A DNA stretch of 64,000 bases from Gammaproteobacteria bacterium. GTDB lineage: Bacteria > Pseudomonadota > Gammaproteobacteria > Pseudomonadales > Pseudohongiellaceae. The first letter of the stretch is position 1, and each line of letters begins with the position of its first letter. Location: contig JAURIJ010000001.1 of NCBI GenBank assembly GCA_030832825.1, positions 62,001-126,000 of the forward strand, written 5' to 3'. The notes under the pieces were generated by a model. It was given only the letters and a program-made list of their open reading frames with translations. It had not been told where the DNA came from and did not search any database. The position numbers and the translations under genes are program-made. This document shows positions 9,304 through 19,157 of this stretch, in pieces.

Positions 9304-10293
9304 GTGATCAGAATAGGCAAGCACTCAATTTCGCAACGCACGCTGTTGGCTCCGATGGCCGGAGTCTCTGATCAGCCGTTCAGGGACCTTTGCGTCAGCA
9401 TGGGGGCAGGCCTGGCGGTTGCCGAGATGCTCACCTGCGACGTTGAGCAATGGAGAAGCAGCAAGAACATCACACGACTCGCGCACTCTGCCAATGGCGG
9501 ACTGCACGCCGTGCAGATTGCCGGCGCCGAACCGGGCATGATGGCCGAGGCCGCACGCCACCACGTGGCTCTTGGCGCCGAGATCATCGACATCAACATG
9601 GGTTGTCCTGCCAAGAAAGTTCTGAAGAAGGCCGCCGGCTCCGCCCTCTTAAGAGATACCGCGCTGGTTGCAGACATCCTCCATCAGGTTGTCGCCGCGG
9701 TGGATGTTCCTGTCACCCTCAAGATCCGCACGGGCTGGTGTCCACAATCACGCAATGGCGTGAAAGTGGCGCGCATCGCCCAGGATGCGGGCGTGAAGCT
9801 GCTCACAGTTCATGGTAGAACGCGGGAATGCCGATTCGTCGGCGCTGTCGAATATGAAACGATTCGCGAAATCAAGTCTGCCGTGTCGATCCCGGTGATT
9901 GCCAATGGTGATATCCGCGATGCTCGCTCGGCTCATCGGGTCATGCAGTACACCGGCGCCGATGGCGTGATGATCGGACGCGCCGCTCAAGGCCGTCCCT
10001 GGTTGTTTCGCCAGATCAACCAATTCCTGGCCACCGGCGAGGAGCTGCCTGATCCAGGGCTTGCAGAAAGACGCTCCATCCTGACATCTCACCTGCAGCA
10101 GGTATATGCGCTCTATGGTGAGTTCAAGGGCGTCCTGTTTGCCCGCAAGCATGTGGGCTGGGCCACGGAAGAACTGCCCGGCAGTGAGCAATTCCGAAAA
10201 CAATTCAATCAAGTGAACACCCCTGCGCTGCAATTGCAGAGCGTCGAGCACTACTTCGACGCAATGATCAATCAGAAGGAAGTCGCATCATGA
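9304..10293 (+). CDS. dusB: tRNA-dihydrouridine synthase B
   Basis: FMN enzyme reducing uridine to dihydrouridine in tRNA. The GTG start at 9304 gives the conserved N-terminus MIRIGKHSIS; a GTG further upstream (9253) would add 17 unconserved residues. Motifs: LLAPMAGVSDQPFRDLC, INMGCPAKKV with the catalytic cysteine, LKIRTGW, TVHGRTRECRF, IPVIANGDI and MIGRAAQGRPW. About 329 residues, close to E. coli DusB (321). The stop overlaps the fis start (ATGA), giving the widespread dusB-fis operon in which Fis output depends on translation through dusB. Confidence 0.95.
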   Translation: MIRIGKHSISQRTLLAPMAGVSDQPFRDLCVSMGAGLAVAEMLTCDVEQWRSSKNITRLAHSANGGLHAVQIAGAEPGMMAEAARHHVALGAEIIDINMGCPAKKVLKKAAGSALLRDTALVADILHQVVAAVDVPVTLKIRTGWCPQSRNGVKVARIAQDAGVKLLTVHGRTRECRFVGAVEYETIREIKSAVSIPVIANGDIRDARSAHRVMQYTGADGVMIGRAAQGRPWLFRQINQFLATGEELPDPGLAERRSILTSHLQQVYALYGEFKGVLFARKHVGWATEELPGSEQFRKQFNQVNTPALQLQSVEHYFDAMINQKEVAS

Positions 10294-10595
10294 ATATCCT
10301 CGAAGACATTACCCATCGCAGAAGCTTCCAACATGCAGACATGGGAGCAATGAATGGATTGCAGTCCTCGTCGACATTGCGCAAGGAAGTTGAACGTTCC
10401 ATGGACCAGTACTTCGCACATCTCGGCGAAGCCCCCGTCACCAACTTGTACGATCTGGTTCTCAACGAGGTGGAAGGGCCTCTGCTCGAAGCGGTGCTGA
10501 AACACACAGGAAGCAACCAGAGCAAGGCCTCTATCATGCTCGGTTTGAACCGTGGTACCCTACGCAAGAAGCTGAAACAACACGGAATGTTGTAA
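10290..10595 (+). CDS. fis: DNA-binding nucleoid protein Fis
   Basis: Small nucleoid-associated regulator that bends DNA and stimulates rRNA and other growth-linked promoters. The 101-residue product carries the C-terminal helix-turn-helix SKASIMLGLNRGTLRKKLKQ, nearly identical to E. coli Fis, and the preceding dimer helix LYDLVLNEVEGPLLEAVLKH. The N-terminal beta-hairpin region is divergent. Translation is coupled to dusB by an ATGA overlap. purH starts 85 bases after the fis stop. Confidence 0.97.
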   Translation: MNILEDITHRRSFQHADMGAMNGLQSSSTLRKEVERSMDQYFAHLGEAPVTNLYDLVLNEVEGPLLEAVLKHTGSNQSKASIMLGLNRGTLRKKLKQHGML

Positions 10596-10680
10596 CCAGA
10601 GCCTGGTCAGCGGTTAATTTCGACGGGATAGAACGCACGGATTCTCGAGTCCCGTCCACTTGCGAAAGACCTTCCCTACT

Positions 10681-12276
10681 ATGTCCATACCCAATTCTGC
10701 CGTGGTCCGGCGCGCGCTGATCAGCGTGTCGGACAAGACCGGCATCGTGTCATTTGCGAAATCCCTGCACGGCCTCGGCGTCGAAATCCTGTCGACCGGG
10801 GGCACCTACAAGCTGCTGCGGGCAGAAAACATTCCAGCGATCGAGATCGCGGACTACACAGGCTTTCCCGAAATGATGGATGGGCGGGTCAAGACACTGC
10901 ACCCCAAGGTGCATGGCGGAATTCTTGCGCGCCGCGATATCGACCAGGAGGTCCTGCGTCAGCACGAGATCCCCACGATCGATCTGGTGGTCGTGAACCT
11001 TTATCCATTCGAGGCAACCGTTGCCAAACCAGACTGCTCTCTGGCGGACGCGATCGAGAACATCGACATCGGCGGCCCCACCATGCTGCGAGCAGCGGCA
11101 AAGAATCACGCGTGGGTGGGCGTCATTGTCAACCCCGCGGACTATGAGCGCGCCTTGAAGGAAATGCGCGAAAACGGCCGGGCGCTGAGTGCCGCCACAC
11201 GTTTCGATCTCGCCGTGCGCACCTACGAGCATACCGCCGCATACGATGCCGCGATCGCCAATTACCTGGGCAGACTCGTCCCGGCAATCGCTGCGGATGA
11301 ACCCCACCCCGCCACCTTCCCCCGCACATACTCCACGCAGTTCATCAAGCGTCAGGACATGCGCTACGGCGAGAACCCGCATCAGAAGGCCGCCTTCTAT
11401 GTGGAAAGGAACACAGGGGAAGCCAGCGTCAGCACTGCCGTTCAACTGCAGGGCAAGGAATTGTCCTACAACAATATCGCCGACACCGATGCAGCGCTCG
11501 AGTGCGTGAAATCCTTCGACGCGCCTGCCTGCGTGATCGTCAAACACGCGAACCCCTGCGGTGTGGCGGTGGCGGAGTCCATCACGCGCGCTTACGAATT
11601 CGCGTTCCAGACCGACCCGACGTCCGCGTTCGGCGGCATCATCGCGTTCAACCGCGAGCTGGATGCCGCGACAGCGCAGGCCATCATTTCGCGCCAGTTC
11701 ACTGAAGTCATCATCGCGCCATCGATTGCAGCGGATGCCCTTCCCGTACTGGCCACGAAGCAGAACGTGCGCGTGCTCAGCTGCGGTCAGTGGAATGCAC
11801 AGCCACTGGCAGCCCTCGACTACAAGCGCGTGAATGGCGGTCTGCTGGTACAGGACAGAGACATTCACCAGCTCAGCGCCGCGGATCTGCAACTGGTCAG
11901 CAAGCGGAAGCCGAGCGAGCAGGAGCTCTCCGACCTGCTGTTCGCCTGGAAAGTCGCAACTTTCGTGAAATCGAACGCGATTGTCTATTGCCGCAACAAT
12001 CAGACGATTGGTATTGGCGCGGGGCAGATGAGCCGCGTGTACAGTGCGCGCATCGCAGGCATAAAAGCAGCAGATGAAGGGCTCGAAGTCGCCGGCTCAG
12101 TCATGGCGTCGGACGCTTTCTTCCCCTTCCGCGATGGCATCGATGCGGCCGCGAAGGCAGGCATTCGTGCCGTGATTCAGCCGGGTGGCTCCATGCGGGA
12201 CGAGGAAGTCATCGCCGCCGCCGACGAAGCCGACATGGCCATGGTATTCACCGGGGTGCGTCACTTCCGCCATTGA
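10681..12276 (+). CDS. purH: Bifunctional AICAR formyltransferase / IMP cyclohydrolase
   Basis: Last two steps of de novo IMP synthesis. The ATG at 10681 ([20 protein letters not shown]) matches the family start; the in-frame extension to 10660 is not conserved. The N-terminal MGS-like cyclohydrolase domain has [24 protein letters not shown] and [11 protein letters not shown]. The transformylase domain has [24 protein letters not shown] and [13 protein letters not shown] followed by GIGAGQMSR. 531 residues, full length. purD follows after 48 bases, forming a purHD unit. Confidence 0.98.
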   Translation: MSIPNSAVVRRALISVSDKTGIVSFAKSLHGLGVEILSTGGTYKLLRAENIPAIEIADYTGFPEMMDGRVKTLHPKVHGGILARRDIDQEVLRQHEIPTIDLVVVNLYPFEATVAKPDCSLADAIENIDIGGPTMLRAAAKNHAWVGVIVNPADYERALKEMRENGRALSAATRFDLAVRTYEHTAAYDAAIANYLGRLVPAIAADEPHPATFPRTYSTQFIKRQDMRYGENPHQKAAFYVERNTGEASVSTAVQLQGKELSYNNIADTDAALECVKSFDAPACVIVKHANPCGVAVAESITRAYEFAFQTDPTSAFGGIIAFNRELDAATAQAIISRQFTEVIIAPSIAADALPVLATKQNVRVLSCGQWNAQPLAALDYKRVNGGLLVQDRDIHQLSAADLQLVSKRKPSEQELSDLLFAWKVATFVKSNAIVYCRNNQTIGIGAGQMSRVYSARIAGIKAADEGLEVAGSVMASDAFFPFRDGIDAAAKAGIRAVIQPGGSMRDEEVIAAADEADMAMVFTGVRHFRH

Positions 12277-12324
12277 GGGCGGCATCGAGCGACGCAAGCC
12301 CCCCCAGCGTGTGCAGGTAGCAGC

Positions 12325-13611
12325 ATGAATGTATTGATCATAGGCAATGGCGGGCGGGAACATGCGCTGGCATGGCGCGTGCGACAGTCTCCCCAGGCGG
12401 GCAAGGTGTTTGTCGCCCCGGGCAATGCCGGCACCGCCACGGAAGCGGGCGTCGAGAATGTGGCGATAAACACGCTGGACTTCCCGGCGCTGCTGGCATT
12501 CGCCAGGGCTCAAGAGATCGGGTTGACCATCGTCGGCCCGGAAGCGCCCCTGGTGGCGGGGGTGGTCGACTACTTCAGGGAGCACGGCCAGCGCTGCTTC
12601 GGCCCGAGCCGCAATGCCGCGCAACTTGAAGGATCCAAGGCCTTCACCAAGGACTTCCTGCATCGCCACGGCATTCCCACCGCGAAGTATCGCAACTTCA
12701 CCGACATCGATGCGGCAATCGCCTATGTGCGCGAGCAAGGCGTGCCCATCGTCATCAAGGCCGACGGACTGGCGGCCGGCAAGGGTGTGATCATTCCGCA
12801 GACTCTCGAGGAAGCGGAAACCACGATTCGCGACATGCTGGGCGGCAACAAGTTCGGCGACGCCGGCCATCGCGTGGTGATCGAACAGTTCCTGCGCGGC
12901 GAGGAAGCCAGCTTCATCGTGATGGTCGACGGCGAGCACGTGCTGCCCTTCGCCACCTCACAGGACCACAAGGCCCGTGACGACGGCGACAAGGGCCCGA
13001 ACACCGGCGGCATGGGGGCCTACTCGCCAGCCCCGGTGGTGTGCCCGCAGATTCATGACAAGGTCATGCATGAGATCATTTTCCCCACCGTCAACGGCAT
13101 GCGCGCCGACGGCAACCCTTACACCGGGTTTCTCTATGCCGGGCTCATGATTTCCGAGAGTGGTGAGGTCAACGTCATCGAATTCAACTGCCGCTTTGGC
13201 GACCCGGAAGCGCAGCCAGTGATGATGCGCCTGCAGTCCGACCTGATCGCGTTGTGCAATGCCGCGCTGGATGGCAGGCTCGACGACCAGTCGGCCGAAT
13301 GGGACCCGCGGCCTGCCGTGGGCGTGGTGCTCGCCAGCGGCGGCTACCCGGATGCTTATGCCAAGGGTGACGTGATCTCGGGTCTTGACGCGACCGGCCT
13401 GCCCGATCGCAAGATATTCCACGCCGGCACCGCCCTGCGCGGCACCGATGTCGTCAGCAATGGCGGGCGCGTCCTCTGCGCCACGGCCCTTGGCAAGTCT
13501 GTGACCGACGCACAACGCGCGGCCTACGAACTCGCCGACACAGTGCACTGGAACAAGATGTTTTTCCGGCGCGACATCGCCTATCGCGCCATAGCGAGGG
13601 AACATGACTGA
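12325..13611 (+). CDS. purD: Phosphoribosylamine-glycine ligase
   Basis: ATP-grasp ligase of purine synthesis joining glycine to phosphoribosylamine. The 428-residue product begins [19 protein letters not shown], the family signature, has [17 protein letters not shown], the ATP loop [16 protein letters not shown] and the active-site [16 protein letters not shown] Shine-Dalgarno-like aggtag precedes the start. The last eight bases overlap coq7 (ATGACTGA), so the two are probably translationally coupled even though they serve different pathways. Confidence 0.98.
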   Translation: MNVLIIGNGGREHALAWRVRQSPQAGKVFVAPGNAGTATEAGVENVAINTLDFPALLAFARAQEIGLTIVGPEAPLVAGVVDYFREHGQRCFGPSRNAAQLEGSKAFTKDFLHRHGIPTAKYRNFTDIDAAIAYVREQGVPIVIKADGLAAGKGVIIPQTLEEAETTIRDMLGGNKFGDAGHRVVIEQFLRGEEASFIVMVDGEHVLPFATSQDHKARDDGDKGPNTGGMGAYSPAPVVCPQIHDKVMHEIIFPTVNGMRADGNPYTGFLYAGLMISESGEVNVIEFNCRFGDPEAQPVMMRLQSDLIALCNAALDGRLDDQSAEWDPRPAVGVVLASGGYPDAYAKGDVISGLDATGLPDRKIFHAGTALRGTDVVSNGGRVLCATALGKSVTDAQRAAYELADTVHWNKMFFRRDIAYRAIAREHD

Positions 13612-14257
13612 CTCCGCACAGCGTTCATCTCTGGACATCGATCAGCTGATACAACAGTTCGATCAGGCGTTGCGTACCCTGGTGCCCGGCGCCAGCGCCG
13701 CGCAGCGCCCCTCTCCTGCTCAGCCGCTCGAAGAGCCGCAGCTGACGGAGTCCGAACGACGCGATGTCGCAGGTCTGATGCGAATCAATCACACCGGTGA
13801 AGTGTGCGCTCAGGCACTTTATCAAGGCCAGGCGCTCACGGCACGACTGCCCGACATTCGTCAGTCCATGGAACATGCCGCGCGGGAAGAGGTGGACCAT
13901 CTGGTGTGGTGCGAACAGCGCTTGCAGGAACTCGACAGCCGATCAAGTCTGTTGAACCCGGCCTGGTATGCCTTGTCCTTTGGCATCGGCGCTGCCGCCG
14001 GTCTGGCCGGCGACAAGTGGAGTCTCGGCTTCGTGGCCGAGACCGAACACCAGGTGGGGGTGCATCTGCAGGAGCATCTGGAACAATTGCCACGAAATGA
14101 TCTGCGCAGTCGTGCCGTGCTCGAACAGATGCTGGTGGATGAGCGCATTCACGGTGAGACCGCCAGAGACGCCGGCGGCGCGCCACTGCCACCGCCCGTC
14201 AAGCTCGCCATGGGCCTGATGGCCAGGGTGATGAAAGGCCTGGCCTACCGCGTCTGA
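13604..14257 (+). CDS. coq7: 3-demethoxyubiquinol 3-hydroxylase (Coq7 family)
   Basis: Di-iron monooxygenase of ubiquinone synthesis, used by gammaproteobacteria that lack UbiF. The 217-residue product carries two symmetric halves with metal ligands: [41 protein letters not shown] and [13 protein letters not shown] 50-residue Pro/Gln-rich N-terminal part precedes the ferritin-like domain. It overlaps purD by eight bases and converges on the OsmC gene with a three-base gap. The enzyme needs oxygen, so quinone synthesis through it is aerobic. Confidence 0.96.
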   Translation: MTDSAQRSSLDIDQLIQQFDQALRTLVPGASAAQRPSPAQPLEEPQLTESERRDVAGLMRINHTGEVCAQALYQGQALTARLPDIRQSMEHAAREEVDHLVWCEQRLQELDSRSSLLNPAWYALSFGIGAAAGLAGDKWSLGFVAETEHQVGVHLQEHLEQLPRNDLRSRAVLEQMLVDERIHGETARDAGGAPLPPPVKLAMGLMARVMKGLAYRV

Positions 14258-14260
14258 GCC

Positions 14261-14680
14261 CTACTCCGGCAGGATCTCGAAATCGTGTGTCACCTGCACG
14301 CCACCACGGCCCAGCATGATGGTGGCAGAGCAGTATTTTTCCGCAGACATCGCCACCGCCTTTTCCACCTGCTTTTCACTGAGATCCTTGCCGCTGACAC
14401 GAAAATGCAAATGGATTCTCTCGAACACAGCCGGAATGGCATCAGCTCGCTCCGCTGTCAGTTCCGTGACGCAAGAGCTCACGTTCTGCCGCGCCTTCTT
14501 GAGGATGGTGACCACATCATAGGACGAACAGCCACCCACACCCACCAGCAGCAATTCCATCGGACGAAAGCCGACATTGCGACCTCCACTGGTTTCCGGC
14601 CCGTCCATCAGCACAGCATGTCCGCTGCCTGATTCGCCCAGAAACATCACATCATCCACCCAGCGCACTGTTGCTTTCAT
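14261..14680 (-). CDS. OsmC/YhfA-family protein
   Basis: OsmC-like protein of 139 residues, related to E. coli YhfA. It has [20 protein letters not shown], the buried cysteine helix of the family, and a second cysteine in [12 protein letters not shown], the pair typical of peroxiredoxin-like OsmC proteins. E. coli yhfA is likewise divergent from crp, so this is conserved synteny. The start ATG at 14680 is followed by [13 protein letters not shown], standard for the family. The true substrate of the YhfA branch is not established. Confidence 0.93.
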   Translation of the reverse strand: MKATVRWVDDVMFLGESGSGHAVLMDGPETSGGRNVGFRPMELLLVGVGGCSSYDVVTILKKARQNVSSCVTELTAERADAIPAVFERIHLHFRVSGKDLSEKQVEKAVAMSAEKYCSATIMLGRGGVQVTHDFEILPE

Positions 14681-14776
14681 CGCATTCTCTCATCGGTTCG
14701 GTAAGGTTCTCGCAATCACAGCGTGCCGCGTCGCGAAAGGCGGCCAGAGTACCACAGCGCACTGGCCGGGACGAAC

Positions 14777-14792
14777 TGTGCAGTCATTCACA
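14777..14792 (+). promoter_or_regulatory. CRP-like binding site in the crp upstream region
   Basis: TGTGC-agtcat-TCACA matches the CRP core TGTGA-N6-TCACA with one mismatch. It sits in the 207-base divergent region between the OsmC gene and the crp reading frame, about 95 bases before the crp ATG. E. coli crp is autoregulated from a comparable upstream site. The site is conserved here although the adjacent crp frame is broken. Confidence 0.5.
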
Positions 14793-14887
14793 CATTACCA
14801 AGACTGTGGTATCCATCTGCCACTCTGATCACACCCGGGCAGCACTGCGCTTCCAGACCCGAGTTGCTCGTCGAGGAGATTCACAGC

Positions 14888-15522
14888 ATGGCTCTCATGG
14901 CCATAACGCCACATATCAAGGATCTGGAAAATTTCCTGACGAATTGTCATCTACGCCGTCATCTGAATCGCAGCACCATCATCTACGAAGGCGACACTGC
15001 AACACGCTTTATTACATCATCGAAGGTTCCGTATCTGTGGTGCTGGAAGATGACGATGGTCGGGAAGTGGTGATCGCCTATCTGAATCCGGGCGACTGCT
15101 TCGGTGAGATGGGATTGTTCGAACAGAAGGAATCGCGCAGCGCCTGGTGTCGCGCACGCACGGCCTGCGAGATTGCCGAAATCAGCTACGCGAACTTCAA
15201 CAATTACATCCGTACGCATCCCGAAATCGTCTTCACGATCGGCAAGCAAATGGCACACCGCCTGCGCAATACCACACGCAAGGTGGGCGATCTGGCTTTC
15301 TATGACGTGACCGGCCGCATTGCCCGCACACTCATCGAGCTGAGCAAGGAACCGGATGCCAAGACGCATCCGGACGGCATGCAGATCAAGATCACGCGGC
15401 AGGAACTCGGTCGACTGGTGAATTGATCAAGAGAGATGGCCGGTGACGTGCTGAAGACTCTGGAGGGGCAGGACCTCATCAGCGTCAAGGGCAAGACTAT
15501 CGTCGTCTTCGGCACTCGCTGA
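14888..15522 (+). pseudogene. crp: Cyclic AMP receptor protein (Crp/Vfr family), disrupted
   Basis: Reads as CRP/Vfr in three pieces. From ATG 14888 comes [20 protein letters not shown] and on to [10 protein letters not shown]; at 14999-15001 one base is missing, and the next frame continues [15 protein letters not shown]. The cAMP pocket is intact ([15 protein letters not shown], with the Arg-Ser pair), as are [13 protein letters not shown] and [11 protein letters not shown]. At 15424-15426 an in-frame TGA stands where CRP proteins have the helix-turn-helix cysteine (GCSRE). After it the frame continues [14 protein letters not shown] and ends [11 protein letters not shown] at 15522. The DNA-contacting Arg185 equivalent is Asp, and the preceding Gly is Asn. 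These extra changes argue for real decay rather than two read errors. Confidence 0.85.
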
Positions 15523-15541
15523 AACTCTCTTTTCGCGGCGG

Positions 15542-16182
15542 TTACTCCGCGGCGAAGCGCGTGACTTCCACATTGCGCGCCTGCTCCACCGACTCTCTCA
15601 GTTTGCGAATCTGTTCCAGCTTTTCGGCCTTCTCCCGTCCCTGTATCGGCCCAATCGCCAGATAGCCTTCCGCCATGCACAGCAGACCAGGTACCGTGCC
15701 GAATCGCGTAGCCGTCAGCGCCAGTTCCGCCATGTGAATTGCCGAGTTCACGACCACCACCACACTGAGCGTGCCGAGGTGCCCCGCCGTGGGCTCCAGC
15801 TGCTCCGCCTTCACCTGATTGGCTTCGTAGAGCCGCCGTATGATCGCCATGGCCTCGACGATCTGCTGCCGTACGCGCTGCACATCGCGCTCATCGCTCA
15901 GGCTGGTGCGCTTGTCCGTCTTCGCCGAGCGGGCATCGCCGGCCGGCTTCTCGCTCTTGCTCTCGGCAGCGGGCGCGGCACTGGCCTGACGGATTTCCTG
16001 CTCGATGTCTGCACGGCGCGAATCACCGCGCGTGTCTCATTGCGCCGACGATCGAGCGCCGCCAGCCGGTAAAGCCGGATCACATCACTCTCCTGCCGCT
16101 CCTGCGCATAGCGGGCGAAGACGACCGAGCCGATCATCAGCAAAAGCAGGAACACGATCATGTAGAAGCTGGCAAACGCCAT
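15542..16182 (-). pseudogene. Membrane-anchored hypothetical protein, frameshifted
   Basis: Two minus-strand reading frames join into one protein. The N-terminal part (ATG 16182) starts MAFASFYMIVFLLLLMIGSV, a signal anchor, then a basic stretch to NETRAVIR. Around 16020-16036 the sense frame changes; the new frame runs DIEQEIRQASAAPAAESKSE, a charged linker, then a helical C-terminal domain (VRQQIVEAMAIIRRLYEANQ ... GREKAEKLEQIRKLRESVEQ) to a stop at 15542. Frame-corrected length is about 213 residues. I do not recognise the family. It converges on crp with a 19-base gap. Either a recent frameshift or a sequence error would explain the break. Confidence 0.6.
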
Positions 16183-16256
16183 GACACACTCGAAATCTCA
16201 GTGTCTTGCCTGAGTGTATCGGCGCGTCGGGCGCGAGGTTTACCCGGGGAAGAAAA

Positions 16257-16634
16257 TTAAATCAGCAGGGCAATCCAGATCATGGCCACCAGGGCCATGC
16301 AGACAAACACCGCCGCGGAGCCGATGTCCTTGGCCTGCCGCGACAATTCATGAAACTCCAGCCCGACGCGATTGACGACAGCCTCCACCGCGGTGTTGAG
16401 CAGCTCCACGATGAGCAGCAGCAGGACGCTGCCAATCAGCAGCACGCGCTCCACCGCGCTCTCCCCCAGCCAAAGCGCCAACGGCACCGCCACCAGCAGG
16501 GTGAAGACTTCGAGTCGAAAGGCCTCTTCGGACGCAAAAGCACTGCGCAGACCCGCGAAGGAATACCCCGCCGCTGCTACCAAACGGGCAAGGCCTTTCT
16601 TCTTGGGAGGGACCGGGGGCAAGGTGTCACGCAT
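16257..16634 (-). CDS. dgkA: Diacylglycerol kinase
   Basis: Small inner-membrane kinase recycling diacylglycerol to phosphatidic acid. From the ATG at 16634 the product is 125 residues with three hydrophobic helices and the catalytic signatures [24 protein letters not shown] and [10 protein letters not shown] longer frame to 16697 only adds residues that overlap trpC. It overlaps the 3' end of trpC by eight bases (ATGCGTGA), so it is probably co-translated with the trpGDC genes, an unusual partner. Confidence 0.95.
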   Translation of the reverse strand: MRDTLPPVPPKKKGLARLVAAAGYSFAGLRSAFASEEAFRLEVFTLLVAVPLALWLGESAVERVLLIGSVLLLLIVELLNTAVEAVVNRVGLEFHELSRQAKDIGSAAVFVCMALVAMIWIALLI

Positions 16635-17430
16635 GGCCGGCGAACATCTCCTGCAGGCGCGCTCCAGGCTGCGGGGCGCGCATGAACGCCTCGCCAATCA
16701 GAAAGCCATAGATGCCGCGCGCAATCATGGCATCGACATCCGCAGGAGTGTTGATGCCGCTCTCGGTGACCAGCAGTGTGCCGGCGGGCAAACGCGAGGC
16801 CAGCGTGTAGGTCACCTCCAGGCTGGTCTCAAAGGTGTGCAGATTGCGATTGTTCACGCCGATCAGATCGAAGCCGGCCTCCAGCGCGATATCGAGCTCC
16901 TGGGCGTCATGCACCTCCACCAGGGTGTCGATACCGATCTGGCGGGCATAGTCGGCCAGCTCACGCAGGCTGGCAGGCGTGAGTGCCGCCACGATCAGCA
17001 GCACGCAGTCGGCACCCAGCGCACCGGCCTCGGCGATCTGATACCGATCGATCATGAAGTCCTTGCGGATCACCGGCAGGTTGCAGGCCGCTCGTGCCTG
17101 CTGCAGATACTCGTTGGCGCCCTGAAAGAATTCGCGGTCGGTGAGCACGGAAAGACACGTGGCCCCCGCCTGCGCGTACTGGCGGGCGAAGCCGGCCGGA
17201 TCGAAGTCGGCACGGATCAGCCCCTTGCTGGGCGAGGCCTTCTTGATCTCGGCAATCACCGCCGGCTTGTGCGCGGCAATGCGCTGGCGCAGCGCCGCGA
17301 TGAAAGGGCGTTTGTCGGTGCGCGCCAGAGCGGCCTTCTCGAGTTCGGCGAGACTGCGCAGGGCGCTGTCGCGCGCGATCTCGCGACGCTTCTGCGCCAG
17401 AATATCTTCCAGAATGGTGGCATTGGACAT
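16627..17430 (-). CDS. trpC: Indole-3-glycerol phosphate synthase
   Basis: Fifth step of tryptophan synthesis. The ATG at 17430 ([18 protein letters not shown]) matches monofunctional TrpC; the extension to 17472 is unconserved. Motifs in the TIM barrel: [43 protein letters not shown] and [13 protein letters not shown]. 267 residues, without the TrpF fusion seen in enterics. Sixteen bases separate it from trpD upstream. Confidence 0.97.
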   Translation of the reverse strand: MSNATILEDILAQKRREIARDSALRSLAELEKAALARTDKRPFIAALRQRIAAHKPAVIAEIKKASPSKGLIRADFDPAGFARQYAQAGATCLSVLTDREFFQGANEYLQQARAACNLPVIRKDFMIDRYQIAEAGALGADCVLLIVAALTPASLRELADYARQIGIDTLVEVHDAQELDIALEAGFDLIGVNNRNLHTFETSLEVTYTLASRLPAGTLLVTESGINTPADVDAMIARGIYGFLIGEAFMRAPQPGARLQEMFAGHA

Positions 17431-17446
17431 GTCGGCGTTCCCTGCG

Positions 17447-18469
17447 CTAAAGGCTCTGCGTGAAGGCGGCAAGCGCCTCCAGCTTGTTCAGTGCGGCACC
17501 ACTGCGAATGATCTCTCGGGCACGCTGGACCCCGGCGGCCAGATCATCCACCACATTGGCGGCATGGATGGCGGCGCCGGCGTTCAGCGCCACGATGTCG
17601 GCTGCCGCTTCATGGCTGCCGGTGAGCGCTGCGCGCACAAGGGCCAGACTCCCCTGCGGCGTGGCGATCTGGAGCATGGAGAAACCCTCGCGGCGCGCAA
17701 TGCCGAAATCCTCCGGCGTGATGGTGTAGTGGCGGATGCTGCCGTTGCGCAGCTCGCCAACCCGGGTCGGCGCACTGATGCTGATCTCATCGAGACCGTC
17801 CTCTGCCGCCACGATCAGCACGTGCTCGCTGCCCAGCGCCTTGAGCACATCCAGCATCACCGGAATCCACGACGCGGCATAGACGCCCAGCACCTGATTG
17901 GGCGCCGACGCCGGATTGGTCAATGGCCCCAGCAGATTGAAGATGGTGCGCACACCGATTTCGCGGCGCGGACCGATCACGTGCTTCATGGCACTGTGAT
18001 GGCCGGGCGCGAACATGAAGCCGACGCCGAGCGCCTCGATGCAGCGGGCCACTCCCGCCGGGTCGAGCGTCAGTTTCACACCGGCGGCTTCCAGCAGATC
18101 CGCACTGCCGCTCTTGCTGGTCGCTCCGCGATTGCCATGCTTGGCGACACGCGCCCCTGCACAGGCCGCGACCATGGCCGAGGCCGTCGAGATATTGAAT
18201 GTGTCCGTTCCAGAACCGCCAGTGCCACAGGTGTCCACCAGATGCCGCTTGTCAGGCACGTCCACGCGTGTGACCAGCTCCCGCATCACGGTGACGGCCC
18301 CCAGCAGCTCCGAGACCACCACGCCCTTGAGCTGCAAGGCCACGAGGAACGCCGCAATCTGGGCGTCCGTCATCTGCCCGCTCATGATGCCGCGCATCAG
18401 CGCTGTCATGTCGTCCGTCTGCAGGTCGTGGCCCAGCGTGAGCTGGCGTATCGCGGTCTTGATGTCCAT
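17447..18469 (-). CDS. trpD: Anthranilate phosphoribosyltransferase
   Basis: Transfers phosphoribose to anthranilate. The 340-residue product carries [19 protein letters not shown], the PRPP-binding glycine loop, the [19 protein letters not shown] segment and [12 protein letters not shown]. The N-terminal helical domain ([20 protein letters not shown]) is standard. It is not fused to a glutaminase, matching the Pseudomonas arrangement with a separate trpG 24 bases upstream. Confidence 0.97.
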   Translation of the reverse strand: MDIKTAIRQLTLGHDLQTDDMTALMRGIMSGQMTDAQIAAFLVALQLKGVVVSELLGAVTVMRELVTRVDVPDKRHLVDTCGTGGSGTDTFNISTASAMVAACAGARVAKHGNRGATSKSGSADLLEAAGVKLTLDPAGVARCIEALGVGFMFAPGHHSAMKHVIGPRREIGVRTIFNLLGPLTNPASAPNQVLGVYAASWIPVMLDVLKALGSEHVLIVAAEDGLDEISISAPTRVGELRNGSIRHYTITPEDFGIARREGFSMLQIATPQGSLALVRAALTGSHEAAADIVALNAGAAIHAANVVDDLAAGVQRAREIIRSGAALNKLEALAAFTQSL

Positions 18470-18493
18470 GGAGTGCGCTGTCCTGATCTTGTC

Positions 18494-19081
18494 TCAACGC
18501 GGGGCGGCGTCGAGGAAATTCTTCAATAGTTGATGGCCGTGCTCGCTCAGGATCGACTCAGGGTGGAACTGCACGCCTTCCACTGCGAGCGTGCGATGGC
18601 GCACGCCCATGATCTCGTCCATGTTGCCCTCGTCGTCGACGGTCCAGGCCGTGATCTCGAGACAGGCCGGCAGTGTCTTGCGGTCAATCACCAGTGAGTG
18701 GTACCGAGTGGCCGTGAAAGGGTTGCTCAGGCCATGGAACACACCCTTGTCGGCATGATGAATGGGCGAGAGCTTGCCATGCATGACCTTGCGGGCACGG
18801 ATCACATCGCCGCCGAAGGCCTGGCCGATGCCCTGATGCCCCAGGCAGATGCCGAGCAGCGGAATCCTGCCCGCGAAATGCTTGATGACTGGCACGGAGA
18901 TGCCGGCTTCATTGGGCGTGCAGGGGCCGGGAGAGATCACGATGTGCTGCGGCTGCAGGGCTTCGATCTGCTCGAGCGTGATGGCGTCATTGCGGTAGAC
19001 CTGCACCTGCGCACCCAGCTCGCCCAGATACTGGACAATGTTGTAGGTGAACGAATCGTAGTTGTCGATCATCAGAAGCAT
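18494..19081 (-). CDS. trpG: Anthranilate synthase component II, glutamine amidotransferase
   Basis: Provides ammonia to TrpE for anthranilate synthesis. The 195-residue class I glutaminase has the start [20 protein letters not shown], the oxyanion [12 protein letters not shown], the nucleophile in [17 protein letters not shown] and the His/Glu pair in [12 protein letters not shown]. It is first in trpG-trpD-trpC-dgkA. Its partner trpE is 27 kb away at 46382. No Trp-rich leader peptide was seen upstream, but an inverted repeat lies at the likely promoter (19136-19157). Confidence 0.97.
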   Translation of the reverse strand: MLLMIDNYDSFTYNIVQYLGELGAQVQVYRNDAITLEQIEALQPQHIVISPGPCTPNEAGISVPVIKHFAGRIPLLGICLGHQGIGQAFGGDVIRARKVMHGKLSPIHHADKGVFHGLSNPFTATRYHSLVIDRKTLPACLEITAWTVDDEGNMDEIMGVRHRTLAVEGVQFHPESILSEHGHQLLKNFLDAAPR

Positions 19082-19135
19082 GTGCGCGGTGTCCTCAGCG
19101 GCCGTCTCGAAGCGGGAAGGATTCTAGCATGGAAG

Positions 19136-19157
19136 TGTGACAGTGCCTGCTGTCACA
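19136..19157. repeat. Inverted repeat near the trpG promoter
   Basis: TGTGACAG-tgcctg-CTGTCACA is a perfect eight-base inverted repeat in the short gap before trpGDC, overlapping the end of the VIT1-type gene. On the minus strand a TAGAAT hexamer follows some 15-20 bases downstream, so the repeat lies around a -35 position. It could be an operator or a hairpin; the TGTGA/TCACA halves are 12 bases apart, not the six needed for CRP. No T-run follows. Confidence 0.4.

Noticed and set aside
14813-14852. Further TGTGG/TCACA halves upstream of crp
   Set aside because: Spacing does not fit the N6 core of a CRP site.
15424-15426. TGA at the CRP cysteine as possible selenocysteine
   Set aside because: Sec in place of Cys is formally possible, but the upstream frameshift and altered recognition helix fit decay better, and no bacterial SECIS-like stem was recognised just after the TGA.
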